Both the position numbers and the translations under genes were made by a program. A DNA stretch of 64,000 nt from Plantago ovata (lineage: Eukaryota > Streptophyta > Magnoliopsida > Lamiales > Plantaginaceae). Below the pieces are notes generated by a model. The model saw only the letters and a list, made by a program, of their open reading frames with translations, was not told the DNA's origin and ran no database searches. The stretch covers positions 134,078,096 through 134,142,095 of the forward strand of contig CM051455.1 of the NCBI GenBank assembly GCA_028274465.1, read 5' to 3'. This document shows, piece by piece, positions 23,535-35,890 of the stretch; position 1 is the first letter of the stretch, and each line of letters begins with the position of its first letter.

Positions 23535-26500
23535 ATGGCTACTTGGCCATTGGCAAAATATATGATGTGGGTTTCGATGCTAGTGCTGTTTGCAATAGCA
23601 GCACATGCAGCAAGAACTCCTCCCGGAATAGCCAACAACCCGAGCCATGCGGTGTGTAAGGACCCCACTTACAAGCAATGCAACAATTTGGTGCATGTAT
23701 GCCCCAAGTTTTGCCCCGACTCTTGCTATGTACATTGTCAATCTTGCAAACCCATTTGCGGTCCGGAACCACCATCACCACCAGTGGAGGAACCTCCTAC
23801 TTCTCGTCCACCTACCCCAAAGACACCTAATTATCCTCCACCCACACCTTCCCCTCCAACCCCAGTGCCGGTGAAACCTTCCCCACGACCTCCACCACCG
23901 ACTAAGCCGGCCCATTCCCCTCCACCCCCAGCTCCGATGAAACCTTCTCCACCACCGACTAAGCCGGCCCATTCCCCTCCACCCCCAGCTCCGATGAAAC
24001 CTTCTCCACCACCGACTAAGCCCACGCATTACCCTCCACCCCCAATTTCGGTGAAACCTTCTCCATCACCGACTAAGCCCACTCATTCTCCTCCACCCCC
24101 AGCTCCGGTGAAACCTTCTCCACGTCCTACACCACCGACTAAGCCCACTCATTCCCCTCCACCCCCAGCACCGGTGAAACCTTCTCCACCACCGACTAAG
24201 CCCACTCATTCCCCTCCACCCCCAGCTCCGGTGAAACCTTCTCCACGTCCTACACCACCAACTAAGCCCACTCATTCCCCTCCCCCCCCAGCTCCAGTGA
24301 AACCTTATCCACCACCGACCAAGCCCACTCATTCCCCTGTACCCCCAGCTCCGGTGAAACCTTCTCCACGTCCTACACCATCGACTAAGCCCACTCATTC
24401 CCCTCCACCTCCAGCTCCGGTAAAACCTTCTCCACCAGCAGTTCCGGTGAAACCTTCACCACGTCCTCAACCACCGACTACGCCCAGCCATTCCCCTCCA
24501 CCACCCACTACGCCTAGTCGTTCCCCACCACCTCCAGTTCCAGTGAAACCTTCTCCACTCCCTCAACCACCCACTACGCCAACCCGTTCCCCACCGCTTC
24601 CAGCTCCGGTGGCACCTTCTCCACGCCCTCAACCACCCACTACGCCAACCCGTTCCCCGCCACCTCCGACTCCTGTGACACCTTCTCCACGGCCTCCACC
24701 ATCGACTACGCCAACCCATTCCCCACCACCTCCAACTCAAGTAACACCTTCTCCACGCCCTCCACCATCGACTACGCCAACCCATTCCCCTCCACCCCCA
24801 TCTCCGGTGACACCTTCTCCACCCCCACATTTACCACCAACCCCGACTCCTGGGACATCTTATCCACCCCCTCCAACTTCTTCTCCAATACCCACTACGC
24901 CAACCCGTTCCCCGCCACCTCCGACTCCGGTGACACCTTCTCCACGCCCTTCAACCGACTACGCCAATCCGTTCTCCGCCACCCCCACCTCTGGTGAAAC
25001 CTTCTCCACCCCCATATTCACCACCAACCCTGACTCCCGGGACATCTTATCCACCGCCTCCAACACCTTCTCCACGTCCTCCACCACCGACTACGCCAAC
25101 ACATACCTCTCCACCTACAGTTCCAGTGGCACCTTCTCCACGTCCTCCACCAATGGCTACACCCAACCCTTCTCCCCCACCTTATGTTCCAGTGACACCT
25201 TCTAACCCCCCATATTCACCACCAACCCCGACTCCTGGGACATCGTATCCACCCCCTTTAACACCACCACCAACTCCAATAACACCTTCTCCACGTCCTC
25301 CACCAACGACTACGCCAACACATTCCTCCCCACCCTCGGTTCCAGTGACACCTTCTCCACGTCCTCCACCACCGGCTACTCCCACCCCTCCACCTCCAGT
25401 TCCGGTGACACCTTCTACACCACCGTATTCACCACCAACCCCGGCTCCCAGAACATCTTATCCACCCTCTCCAACACCATTACCAACTCCAGAAACACCC
25501 TCTTCGCCCCCTCCAGTGGTATTAACTCCAACCCCACCAACTGATACCACACCTTATCCTCCACCATCAATCCCGATGACACCTTCATCCCCTCCAGTTA
25601 CAGAAACCCCAGCTCCGATAACGTCACCCCCGCCTACACAAGCTACAACCCCAATAGCGCCATCCTCACCTCCTCCAACTCCAACAATACCAACTATTTC
25701 ACCCCCAACTCCGACAACACCATCCCCAATTCCACCACCAACATCGTCACCATCTGTGCCCCCAACTACTTACCCACCACCTACCAACACTCCACCTCCT
25801 TCATCACCAGTTTCTGCACCATCCCTACCAACTTCTCCTTCTCCGCCTAATTCTGAAGGTACTGCTCCTGAAAGAAAAAGGAGGTGTAATAACAAAAACT
25901 ATCCGCAATGTTACGGTGTACAACATGTTTGCCCCACTACTTGCCCAAACACGTGCGAGGTCGATTGTGTTACGTGCAAACCTATTTGCAGTAAGTCATT
26001 ATCCATGAATCTCTCTCTTTTATATTTATTTGATTTAACAAGTACAAGATAACCTAAAATAATGAGGTGTAAAAAAGGAAAATGATAGTTCAGTAGTTTA
26101 CAACTTGAGTTTAAACTCTTTGTTTAATTTCCAAGATTTGAGATGTTCTTGATCATACAATTAATATCTTACATCTACTACTGAATGTGATACAGATTGT
26201 GATAGGCCAGGGGCAGTGTGTCAAGATCCACGATTCATTGGTGGTGATGGCATCACTTTTTACTTTCATGGCAAGAAAAATCGAGATTTCTGTCTTGTAA
26301 CCGACTCCAACCTCCACATTAATGCTCATTTCATCGGCAAAACAAACCAAAACAATAATCGTGACTTCACTTGGGTCCAATCCATCGGCATTCTTTTCGG
26401 AAACCACCATCTCTTCTTAGGAGCCCGAAAAACTGCCATTTGGGACAGTAGTGTTGATCGCCTCTCCCTTTCATTTGATGGAGAACCAATCATTCTACCT

Positions 26501-26971
26501 ACCATTGAAGGTTCCTCATGGAAACCACAAACCCAGACATCGACCATTGTTAGAAGAAACGATGATGCCAACTCAGTCACAATCGAAGTCGAGGGTTTAT
26601 TCAAAATCTCTGCTAAGGTGGTCCCCATTACCAAGCATGAATCAAATATTCACAATTATGGGATAACTGATGATGATTGCTTTGCTCATCTTGAATTGGG
26701 GTTCAAATTCTACTCATTAAGTGGAAACGTGAACGGGGTTCTAGGGCAAACTTATCAAGGTGGCTATGTGAGCAGGGCGAAAATGGGAGTGGCCATGCCT
26801 GTTCTTGGTGGTGAAAAAGAATTCAAGGTGTCGAATCTTTTTGCTACTGACTGCTCCGTCTCTAAGTTCGAACCAGGGAGTCTGCGATCGAACTCTGAGC
26901 TTGATTTGGAGTTGCCTAGCATGAAATGTATGAGCAGAAGTGATGGCAACGGGGTCGTATGCAAGAGATAG
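23535..26971 (+). CDS. Secreted Pro-rich protein with Root_cap/LEA-related domain, gene B (frameshifted)
   Basis: Exon 1 is 23535-25990 and exon 2 is 26196-26971. The architecture is the same as gene A: signal peptide ([11 protein letters not shown]), Cys module 1 ([19 protein letters not shown]), a very long Pro-rich tract of PPPPAPVKPSP, PTKPTHSP and PTTPTRSP units, Cys module 2 ([19 protein letters not shown]), then the Root_cap domain with [20 protein letters not shown] and [16 protein letters not shown]. As given, the frame breaks at 24950-24951. The sequence has CCCTTCAACC where sister repeats have CCCTCAACC, so one extra T moves translation out of the Pro-rich frame, and it stops at 25203-25205. 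The second frame stays open from 24994 through the splice site and the whole Root_cap domain, so the lesion is recent or a sequencing error in a repeat. Without the extra base the product would be about 1,076 aa. Confidence 0.8.
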
Positions 26972-27329
26972 GGACTTGGCACCTATTTTCAACACTTAAT
27001 CACATACTTTTATATATATAATACTATGTACTACATACATACATTATTTTGAAAAATCAATAAGACGTAAGTCGAGGAATTGCTTGAGATCTTTAAATGT
27101 TTTCTTTCACTTCAAGTGTAATGATTTGAACCTTTTGATCATGATCAGAACTAGATGGAAATGAAATACTAAATACTCTCTCTAAATTGTTTATCTTTGA
27201 TTAGAATGATTCGTGTAATTAATTCTTTGATTTAGTACTGGCAGAAGTAAAGTTGTGAGATAAAAAGATTGACAAAAAAGAAAACGTAAATAATCTAAAA
27301 AGGGACGAAAACGGGATATGTAAACTGAG

Positions 27330-27578
27330 TACTTCCTTCGTCCCGTCCCAAACTTCTCATTTGTTTTGTCAATTTTTTTTAACTTCCATTTGATTTTTCG
27401 AATTGATCTTAATTCATATTGGAAATGTAGTTTTGGAACTTATATTCTTGATTATTTATTCACAATATAAATAAAGTTCAAATATTATTGTTTCGGTGCG
27501 ATATAGTATTAGTTTGAGGTTAAAAAAGTCAACAAAATAAATTAAATTGTTAGCTAGGGACGGGATGGAGAAACTACT
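27330..27578. mobile_element. MITE with CGTCCCGTCCC-type terminal inverted repeats
   Basis: The left end TACTTCCTTCGTCCCGTCCC is the inverse of the right end GGGACGGGATGGAGAAACTA, with mismatches. The element is about 250 bp, AT-rich and TA-flanked, with a subterminal TTTTGTCAA / TTGACAAAA-type complementarity. This is typical of Stowaway (Tc1/mariner) MITEs. It lies upstream of the RPB3 pseudogene. Confidence 0.6.
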
Positions 27579-28370
27579 ATTTTACCCTTAAGAGTGACTG
27601 TCCTTTTGTTTTAAGCACAAGGTACAATTTACAAGTAACCAAAAACACATTTCTCTTGCGAGGGATTTTGATTTACAGAGTGAAGGTTTTGAAGAAAGGT
27701 TGAGAAATCAGCAATGGCTTCATACCAGAGGTTTCCGAAGATCAAAATCCGCCAAGTGAAAGACGATTTCATGAAATTCGAGCTCCGCCAGCATGGCCAA
27801 CGCGTTGAGGTACCGACCCTCGCCATTGACCTAGTCGAAATGGAGATCAACTCCTCCGTGCTGAATGACGAGTTCATCGCTCACCGCCTTGGTCTCATTC
27901 TGCTCACCAGTGAACAGGCCATGGGGATGCTCGGTGGAGTTGAAACTCAGTGCTAAGTGTACTGGTGTTGACTCGGTGGATGTTACAAGTTTTGGCAAGG
28001 CATGAGTACTTGACAACTTATGTTATTTTATTCTCCATCTGTTTGTCTTGCTATTTATTCAATCAACAAAATCATAGAGTTTCAAAATCAGATAACTTAA
28101 CATAGCATCTTTCTGTACAGGGGAATCAGGATTGCTAAGCTACGTGGGGGCCAAGAGCTGATATTAAAGGCCATAGCCCGCAAGGGAACTGGTAAAGACC
28201 ATGCCAAATGGTCACCTGCGGCAACTGTCACCTTTGAGTATGAACCTCAAATTGATATTAACGAAGAGTTGATGGCGATCTTGTCACTTGATGAGAAGCA
28301 GGAGTTCATGCACAGCTCCCTGCAAAAGTGTTTCCCATCAATTCTCAAGGACAGGTTGCTCATAAATCAT

Positions 28371-28904
28371 TACACCCTCCATTTTTTTAAGTGTCATTTT
28401 AGAAAATTTACCTTCTTATAAATAAGTGTCGTTCTACACTCCCAACAACCTATTAATAGGTTTTTTATTTCTATTGTCCCCTATATCCATTACTCCCTCC
28501 GTTTTTATTTATAAGTAGTTTTAGCATTTTGAACTCTTCCTTCAATATAAGTAGTTTTAGCTTTTATTAGATTATTTTACTATTTTCCATGTACTTTCTC
28601 CTTAATTTTAGTAGTATTAAAAGTGCATCTATTCATTTTCTCTCTATCTCTTTCTTATTAAAACAATAAAAGTTACATAGATTTTATAACATTAATTAGT
28701 GAAAGAATAAAATAAATAAAATCAATCATTCCCTTAATATGTGTGAAAACTCCTAAAACTAATTATAATTAAAAACGGAGGGAGTAATTTCTAAACACTT
28801 TTATACTATTAATAGAATATTTAATACTAATAGGTTTCATTGCCTAGAATTGAGGAGTAATAATTGTCTCCTTAATATGTAAACAAAGAAAAATGGAGGG
28901 AGTA
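28371..28904. mobile_element. Outer MITE in the RPB3-like pseudogene intron (interrupted)
   Basis: The left end TACACCCTCCATTTTTTT and the right end AAAAATGGAGGGAGTA are inverted repeats. A second MITE (28491-28786) sits inside it. The whole composite lies between the exon ending at 28354 and the acceptor at 28996. Confidence 0.6.
28491..28786. mobile_element. Inner MITE (Stowaway-like), nested
   Basis: TACTCCCTCCGTTTTTATT at the left is matched by AAAAACGGAGGGAGTA at the right, about 296 bp with TA at both edges. It interrupts the outer MITE of the same general class. Confidence 0.75.
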
Positions 28905-29149
28905 AATATTTAAGTCATGTGTTATGATAAATTAGTTTGTTTAATGATTTAATCCCGTTCTGATCCTTGTTTGTAATCAACCAACCCCTGTTTCAGGTTT
29001 ATGTTGATGATGCTGGGGCATATGCCTATGATGATGAAGTGCTTGAGATGGCTGAAGCAATGGGGAAACCTGGACTTGTGGACATCCAAACAGTTATCGG
29101 AATGCAATGTTGTAGTTCTCGTTTCTCTTTTTGGAGACCATTTGCGGAT

Positions 29150-32100
29150 TAGAGAAAGCGCAAGGACATTTCTACCTTCCGCCTTTTGTCTCGTGCCTTA
29201 TTTGCTTGGACATACAGAGGGCGAATTGGTTTACATTTGGACCATGGATTTGGTTACAAGTATGGGCCTAGAGATATTGGACGCCCAGTATCTGTTTTCA
29301 AATTTACGAATGATTTTCCGGTGATATGTTTGCATAGCATCAATGCTTGCAGATATCAATTACGGATCGTTTTCTCTACATAATGCATCAAAGCAAAAGC
29401 TCAAGCTCGAATAACTTGACACCCGTTGTAGTGAATTTGTAATATGAATACTCATCTTGTTAGGCTAAGTTAATTATAAGTAACTTGAGTGATATACTGA
29501 TATTGGAACTTGGGGATTAAAAGCCCTGACCCAATTAGAGTGTATATGGGCCTGAGTCTGCTCACTCGAGCAGGCCCAAGTCCTAACATGTGATGGGAGG
29601 CCTTAGCTCTTCCATACTGGACAGATAGTAGTGAACCAGAGTGAGGCAGTGATACATCCATCCACAGAAGTATTGTTGGAACCTGCTACATAAACATCAT
29701 GTTTTTAACATGGAATTTTGTGTTAATTACACTATCTAAAGAGTTAGGTGTCTTTTTCTAACTTCAGTAAATGAGTGTTATTACTGCATACCATAATATT
29801 ATGATTGACAATAGTGATGTTATTCAAGTACAGAGAAATATTGTCCAATACGACTTGAGCTCGAAAAATACTCGAATTGAGTATAGAGACTCGGCTATAT
29901 TAAAATTGAGTAAAAAATTTAACTCAAGAGCCATTCAAGTTCAAAAAAGCTCGAGCATTTCTCCTAAAAAAATATTTAAAAAATGTTTCTGAGGTAGTCT
30001 AGAGCTTTAATATTTTCGAACTCTGGTAGGTTTGATCCATTTTGAGTTGTCATGGGTTACGATTAGGGCATGCAACGTACATAAATACTCCCTCCGTATG
30101 TAGGGTAGTTTCTTTTAGAAAATTTAGAAAATGAGTAAAGTTTTATGGAACATCAAATGAAAGTGGGTAAAGTTTTGTGAGACGGAATGAGTAAATAATA
30201 TCACTAGTATTCCGAGTCATATCAAACCTAGAATACGAACCAATAATTTGAATAGAGTAGAGTATGCGGATGAGTGTCACAATCACAACTATAACAAACC
30301 TACCAAGTATCATTATATGCTCGGTCTTAAATAAATCGAGTTTGAAAAGAGGTTTGAGCTTAGCTCGAGCGAGTCTGAATGTTTGTGGTCATTGGAACTT
30401 TATATATTACCCGGAGATCTGCTCCGGTTTTGAACGTTGTTTGTAATTATCCGAACATTTCTTATGCTATTTTAGTAATAAAATTTTGCCGTTTCAAAAA
30501 ACATTAATGCATGCTCCTAATGCACATAATTTTTCACTTTATTTGTTGTCATTGTTCTTTCACCTCGTTCTTTTTCATTATGATAGTTTATTGTATAAAA
30601 TTACACTTAATCCACATATTTTACCACACAAAATGTAAGTAAAACAGAATTCCGGTGGCACATTATACAAGAAATTCAACGAAGAAAGAAAAGGAAATAG
30701 TAAAAACACGTACAAAGTGCAACAGTAGAAAGAAAGAAGACCGATTACTCTGATTTGTACGTACGTAGTACTTGTACAGCAAATAAAAAGCTATAGCCTG
30801 GTGAGTGATGCGCATCATCATCTTCTTATCATCTCATTACTCCAAAGGACACTTGGAGGTTAGGGGTATTAAAAGTGGTGCAAGAAAATTCATAAAGGTT
30901 AGGTTTGCCAACTGGGCTAGACAATAGATACCCAGAGATCTTTGTCCCATAATAATAAGGTCACTCTGACCTGAACAAGAAATGCATCCTCCACATTACC
31001 ACAATTCCAATACGGTCTGCATGGTAACTTATTGGGGAACCTCTCAATTTTCTTGTACTACTACTCTTCTTTTCTCTATTCAGCTTTGGAACTTGCTCTA
31101 TTTTAGGTCAGGTCTCAAATAAATCTGCAGATTTTACCCCTAGCTAACAATCTTTTTTACTACTAGGTACTAGCATAACATCTACGTTCACTTTAGACAT
31201 GTGATTATGTTCCCCGTATATATTGTTGCACTACTATAGCCACTTTTCTTTGTTTACAAAACTATGATTCATCACACAAGAACGCAAATGAGATAGCCTA
31301 TGTTCACGGATATCGACCGATTATCTATATTGGTTCATCAAGAGATCACAATCGTACATTAACAAAGAGCAATAATTGCGTATGAACCCTAATTTACTTA
31401 AATTAGATGATTTAGTTAAGGAAATTGAAAATTGAAAAAGGTACCTACTACTGTTTGAGACCTTTACACCTAGTCAAATTAAGAAGAAATCGTTGTTCAA
31501 AGTTCATAGCGACTTTTCCCGCTACTTTGCGAGATTATCTCCATCGTTCAATTCCAACGTTTTGGTCTATACTCCTTTTTAAATGTACATCTTTATTCTT
31601 CAACTTCAGTCTCTTATGTATTTAACTTTTAAGTATCTTACTTCAAACTTTAAATACTACTATACCAACTTACACCATGATCATTCAACTTTAAAAAGTA
31701 CTATTTGATTTAACTCCACAACTTTCTTAAAATTAATGACCAAGAAAATATTTGATTTAGCTGCCCCCAAAGTCTTTAAAATGACGAGCAAATAGCCGAC
31801 AATAGTGAATATAATCTTGGAGTAATTCGGTGGGCTTTCTTAGGCATTCCATGTTCAAGTCCAGACACTTGTATAAAAGTGTTTGGGCTAAATTCCAGAT
31901 ATTAAAACTTTGGAGTGCATACCACACATGATCTAGACAAAAGTTGAGGGATTGAGAAGCAATTTTCCAGAACATATGGTATAATGGTAACATGAAATAC
32001 GGACAAATATATTGTTGGACCATATATCCCAGACTAGTCATGAGACTAGGACTCACCATTTTCACCGGTCAATAAATGCTTCTGTTGTCTGCTTCTTATT

Positions 32101-32800
32101 TAAACATGTCTGAATTTTCTCAATTTGAGACAGCAGCGTACATACATGAAACCATGCATAGGCTGCCCTTAATTTTGCATAAAGGACCTTAAATAAGGGT
32201 ACCATTTTTGAGATAGTAGTAAATTGGTTATCATATGAGTTTCTTGTCTCAACCTCTTCATATCGTCATCTGTTCAATTCAAGGCTCTCTTTCATTTTGA
32301 GTTACTAACCTATTAATGGTCGAAACTTCTTTCACGGAAAAGAAGAGGCATACACCAAGTGAGCTATAACTCCTTCATTTGTATCACAATAAATGTCAAT
32401 TCAACTTGTAAGAATCATTGTGTACGTAATCATGCACAAATGTAATGGTATAGCAATCAAACTAGTAAATGATAAATAGTTAATGATCTTAGATAGATAG
32501 GGGTTTGTGAGTTGTGATCGTTGACCTATATTTATATGGGTATGTTTTACTTGGGACGTTAACTAGCTGATTTAAGTCGAATTTTGTAGTTATCGATCAA
32601 TGATTGTTAGAGTTTTAGATCTGTTTGTGATCGACAGTATTTTCACAATCGAGCTTGTGTTCGACTTGTCAAAATATCAAATTGCTTGTGGACTGCTCAA
32701 AAAGCTCGATTCGTTTTGACTCGCGATCACTTGGCTCATTAGGGCTGAAAATTAGCTCATTTGTTAAAAAACTTTACACAAATATGCAATATCAGGACAA
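29150..32800. other. Long intergenic stretch without recognised genes
   Basis: AT-rich sequence with only short chance ORFs and one small MITE (30086-30193). The 102-codon minus-strand frame at 31757-32065 has no features I can name. Confidence 0.6.
30086..30193. mobile_element. Short MITE, about 108 bp
   Basis: Starts TACTCCCTCCGTATG and ends GAGACGGAATGAGTA, imperfect terminal inverted repeats with TA edges. The interior contains GAGTAAAGTTTTATGGA and a near-repeat GGGTAAAGTTTTGTGAG. Confidence 0.6.
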
Positions 32801-32805
32801 TTCAT

Positions 32806-32962
32806 TATAAGGGTGACCGAGATGTAAGGGTGCTCTGAGGTAGCATAGAAGAGGTTGGGGTTCGAACCCCGATGGAATTAAGTTGAATTAGGTGTATTTT
32901 GAGTGATAAGTGGTAAATAAGTTATGTAGGAGTAGGAGTGCAGGGTAGTTAGATTTGACAAA
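32806..32962 (+). mobile_element. tRNA-derived SINE-like element, copy b
   Basis: TTATAAGGGTGACCGAGATG (box A-like) is followed by GGTTCGAACCCC (box B-like), then the body TAAGTTGAATTAG, and it ends GTAGTTAGATTTGACAAAAA. Candidate short target duplications are ACAATTCATTA on the left and ACAATACATTA on the right. It shares its layout with copies a and c. Confidence 0.65.
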
Positions 32963-33232
32963 AAGTACAATACATTACAAATACAAAGATAATAACAAGT
33001 AAAACTTAAACTCTAATTCAAATATACATAGCATTGAGATGACTACATCTAAATTAAGATGGATTTTTCTCTAAAAAGAAGTAATAAGGACGGGAAGAAA
33101 AGATATAGTTTTTCGAAACAGAAGAAGAAGTAGCAGCATATTAGGTCGAAATGGAAATTTTCTTTAAAAAATGTGACATGTCTATTGTCTACAATGAAAT
33201 GGTGAATATACAAGTACACATTAAAGTGTCGT

Positions 33233-33397
33233 GTTTTTTTTTTATTATTATTATTGGAACGACCAATCTAACTTAGTCTAGTCCTACACTACTCGTTAAG
33301 CAATTTATAAGTCCAGATATCCTAAATCATCTTATGTTTCTGTCGGAGTTTGAACTCCCAACCTCTCATTGCTACTCGATCACCGTTATAACTCCCC
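33233..33397 (-). mobile_element. tRNA-derived SINE-like element, copy c (inverted)
   Basis: The reverse strand reads GAGTTATAACGGTGATCGAG, then GAGTTCAAACTCC at the box B position, then the shared 3' body TAAGTTAGATTGG and an A-rich tail (the T run at 33234-33244 on the plus strand). AAAGTGTCG and AAAGTGCCG flank it as a candidate target duplication. Confidence 0.6.
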
Positions 33398-35193
33398 CAA
33401 AGTGCCGATTGGTGACTTCATGAATTACAAGGACCGGTTTTAAAAAACAATTACGAGGTGTTCATAAATATACCAGCAATACATACGATTCCAATTGACC
33501 ACCCTTATCGCTTCGGATTGGTGCTTAGGATTAGATGACAAAGGTCTATTTTATTTTTATCTTATAACCAAGTATGACTAGACAAAAAAGTTTATTTTGG
33601 AACTATTGAATACTCCAAGTACTAAGTTGATGTCTGCAAAACAAAGACAAATACGTTGTACTAAACCCGAAATTTACCACACATGATGTTTTTTTAAACA
33701 CACAAGATTATATGAAGCCGTGAGTTTTAGATTAGAAATATGTGTATATCCTTTCTTAGGATACTTTGGTTTCGACCACTATCTACGATAATAAATGGGT
33801 ACCATCAATAAAGAAGAAGGTACACGTACAATAATTTGACTCACGCGAGGGGTGTGTGACATAATATTGTCTGAGGTCACACAGCAGAGGGTTTCAGACA
33901 GGCCCACAATCAGAGAAGCCCAACTGGATATTGGGCCCATTTAGAATTTAAAGCAAACTACTATTGAATTCGTAAAAATTGTTCCTTCATTTAAATAGAG
34001 GAACATTTGACATCAATGTTTTGGTTCTACAATTAAGTAGTACTCCATATGTGGTGATGTGGTGGAACATGTGTATTTAATGAAATGACTACATTGACCG
34101 CATTATTAAGTCACCTTATAATATGTATAGTGTCGTACTTAGAGAAAGCATGTTTTTATAGTTCAAGATATTCATGGCATACGTTCATGATTGTTAAATA
34201 ATAAATATTCGATTAAGTAATAAATACTTGTAGTAGTACAAACTATTTTCAAGTGTTTGTAACTTGTTTCTTATATAATTAATTAATTATAATAAGGTTA
34301 CTGTGTGTTTACCATCGGGTCAAGATTAAAATTGATTTAAATTTTCTAATAGAGTAGTATGTGGTAGTGGTACTCATGTGTGGACCCTGAATTCTCTGTT
34401 AGTAGGCGTCGCAATGATTACACACCCCTAACTTCTAATAATTCTAATGAAGTTTAAGTAACTTTACTACATCCGGTTATAATAGAATTGTTCAATGAAT
34501 GATCAAGTATTGTGGTGTTTAGCAACAAGTTAATGTTTAGAGCGTTAAGGGGCCTAGACTCCAAGGCGAGACATAGTTAAGGCCATGGACTATTTTGAAG
34601 CTCTTTTGTTTTACTTTTTTTTTTTTTTTCTTTTCCTTATCTGTATCTGTATCTGTTACGTGCAACTAATTCAGTCGAGTAATATTGGACCTTTTTAAAC
34701 AAGCGGCTCTCCTAGCGACGTTTTTTACATCCCCACAAGATTCGAAACCAAAGACTTGCTCCAAGTCACTTACCCCTTGTGCCAACAACCATTGAAAAGT
34801 TTTTTATTTCAAACACTTGAGGTGTCCGAAATCTAGATTTAAATCCATGAACGCCACTAATTTTGTTATTCGAGTACAAGTCAAATATTATTAAGTTCGG
34901 CTCGAATTCGAATAACACGAAACACACAAATTAAACTCCATTTCGAGTACATTTTTTTACATCAAACTAGTACTCCAGTAAGATATTCAAATTAACTTAA
35001 AGGCAATGTTGGCACTTGTGTTTGGCCTCAAGTCAAGGCGCATTTGTTTCTGCTCCTTGCAGCCTTACAGCTGTGAACATAAAAAAGAAAATAGGAAAAG
35101 GAAAATGAAAGCAAAAGATCGGTGCACGTAAATGTAGTAATTCCATGAATATCAAACAGGTTTTAGTTCTTTTTTTTATTTACTACTTCTACT

Positions 35194-35438
35194 TACTCCG
35201 TCCACAACCAAGTTTTCCATTTGATTTCGTTGACTTTTTCTAGGCTTCGTTTAACTTCGAATTAATTATAAATCACACCGGAAAAACATATTTTGAACTT
35301 ATATTATGAAATTGGGAATCTTATATTTTCATAATATAAGTTCAACTATATTTTTTTAGGTACGATTTAGGATTATTTCGGAGTCAAACAAAAAAAGTCA
35401 ACAAAATCAAATCAAATGGGAATTGAATTGATGGAGTA
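35194..35438. mobile_element. Stowaway-like MITE
   Basis: TACTCCGTCCACAACC at the left and GAATTGATGGAGTA at the right form imperfect inverted ends. Subterminal TTCGTTGACTTTTT and AAAAAGTCAACAAAA are also inverted. A central AT-rich palindrome contains TATTTTCATAATATAAG. The element is about 245 bp. Confidence 0.6.
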
Positions 35439-35890
35439 AGTACAAAACACTTGACGTGAATTTTGAAATCTTTTTAATTTTTACTAAGTGTAGTAGATAG
35501 AAATAAACATGCAATGACAAAGAAGAAAGACCAAGTCAAAAGACAAAAGTGGAGTGTAGGATGAATCAAGAACAAATTAAGTACACTAACTTTTGTATTT
35601 ATTATTATTATTCAACAATTATTTTTGTACTTTTATCATCTCTCATCACAAACTTTATTATAATTGTTTCTGTTGACTTAATACCCTGATCAATCTGGAA
35701 AAGTAGGAATCATGTTAATCACAGATGTCATTAGGACAATTTTGGGAAGATTTTTTTAAAGGTATACAACTAATTACGTATAAATATGAAGTTTGGGTGA
35801 TTGGTTTGATCACTTTGATGGTAGTAAAACTAATAAAGTTGTGAGTTAAAATTTATCAAAAAAATAAAATATAAAAACTTTATTCAAACG

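Larger units (their letters stand above)
27714..29090 (+). pseudogene. NRPB3: RNA polymerase II subunit 3 (RPB3-like) pseudogene
   Basis: Three exon remnants are visible. The 27714 to about 28002 piece begins MASYQRFPKIKIRQVKDDF and includes NSSVLNDEFIAHRL. The 28121-28354 piece contains [10 protein letters not shown] and [14 protein letters not shown]. The piece from 28997 to about 29090 contains AYAYDDEVLEMAEAMGKPGL. RPB3 normally pairs with RPB11 in the alpha-like platform of RNA polymerase II; plant paralogues serve Pol IV and V. Exon 1 has lost part of the alpha-motif region around ANALR, and the Cys-rich zinc loop is deleted between LTSEQAMGM and the LSAKC-equivalent, with a frame change. 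The frame also breaks after GKPGLVDI, and the C-terminus is missing. Introns are kept, so this is a decayed gene duplicate, not a retrocopy. Confidence 0.8.

Noticed and set aside
23775-24830. Several Gly/Trp/Arg-rich minus-strand ORFs opposite gene B
   Set aside because: Same cause: they mirror the Pro-rich repeat and have no start context or domain.
31757-32065. 102-codon minus-strand ORF
   Set aside because: No recognisable motif, no splice or promoter context, and it is within AT-rich intergenic DNA. A chance frame is the simplest reading.
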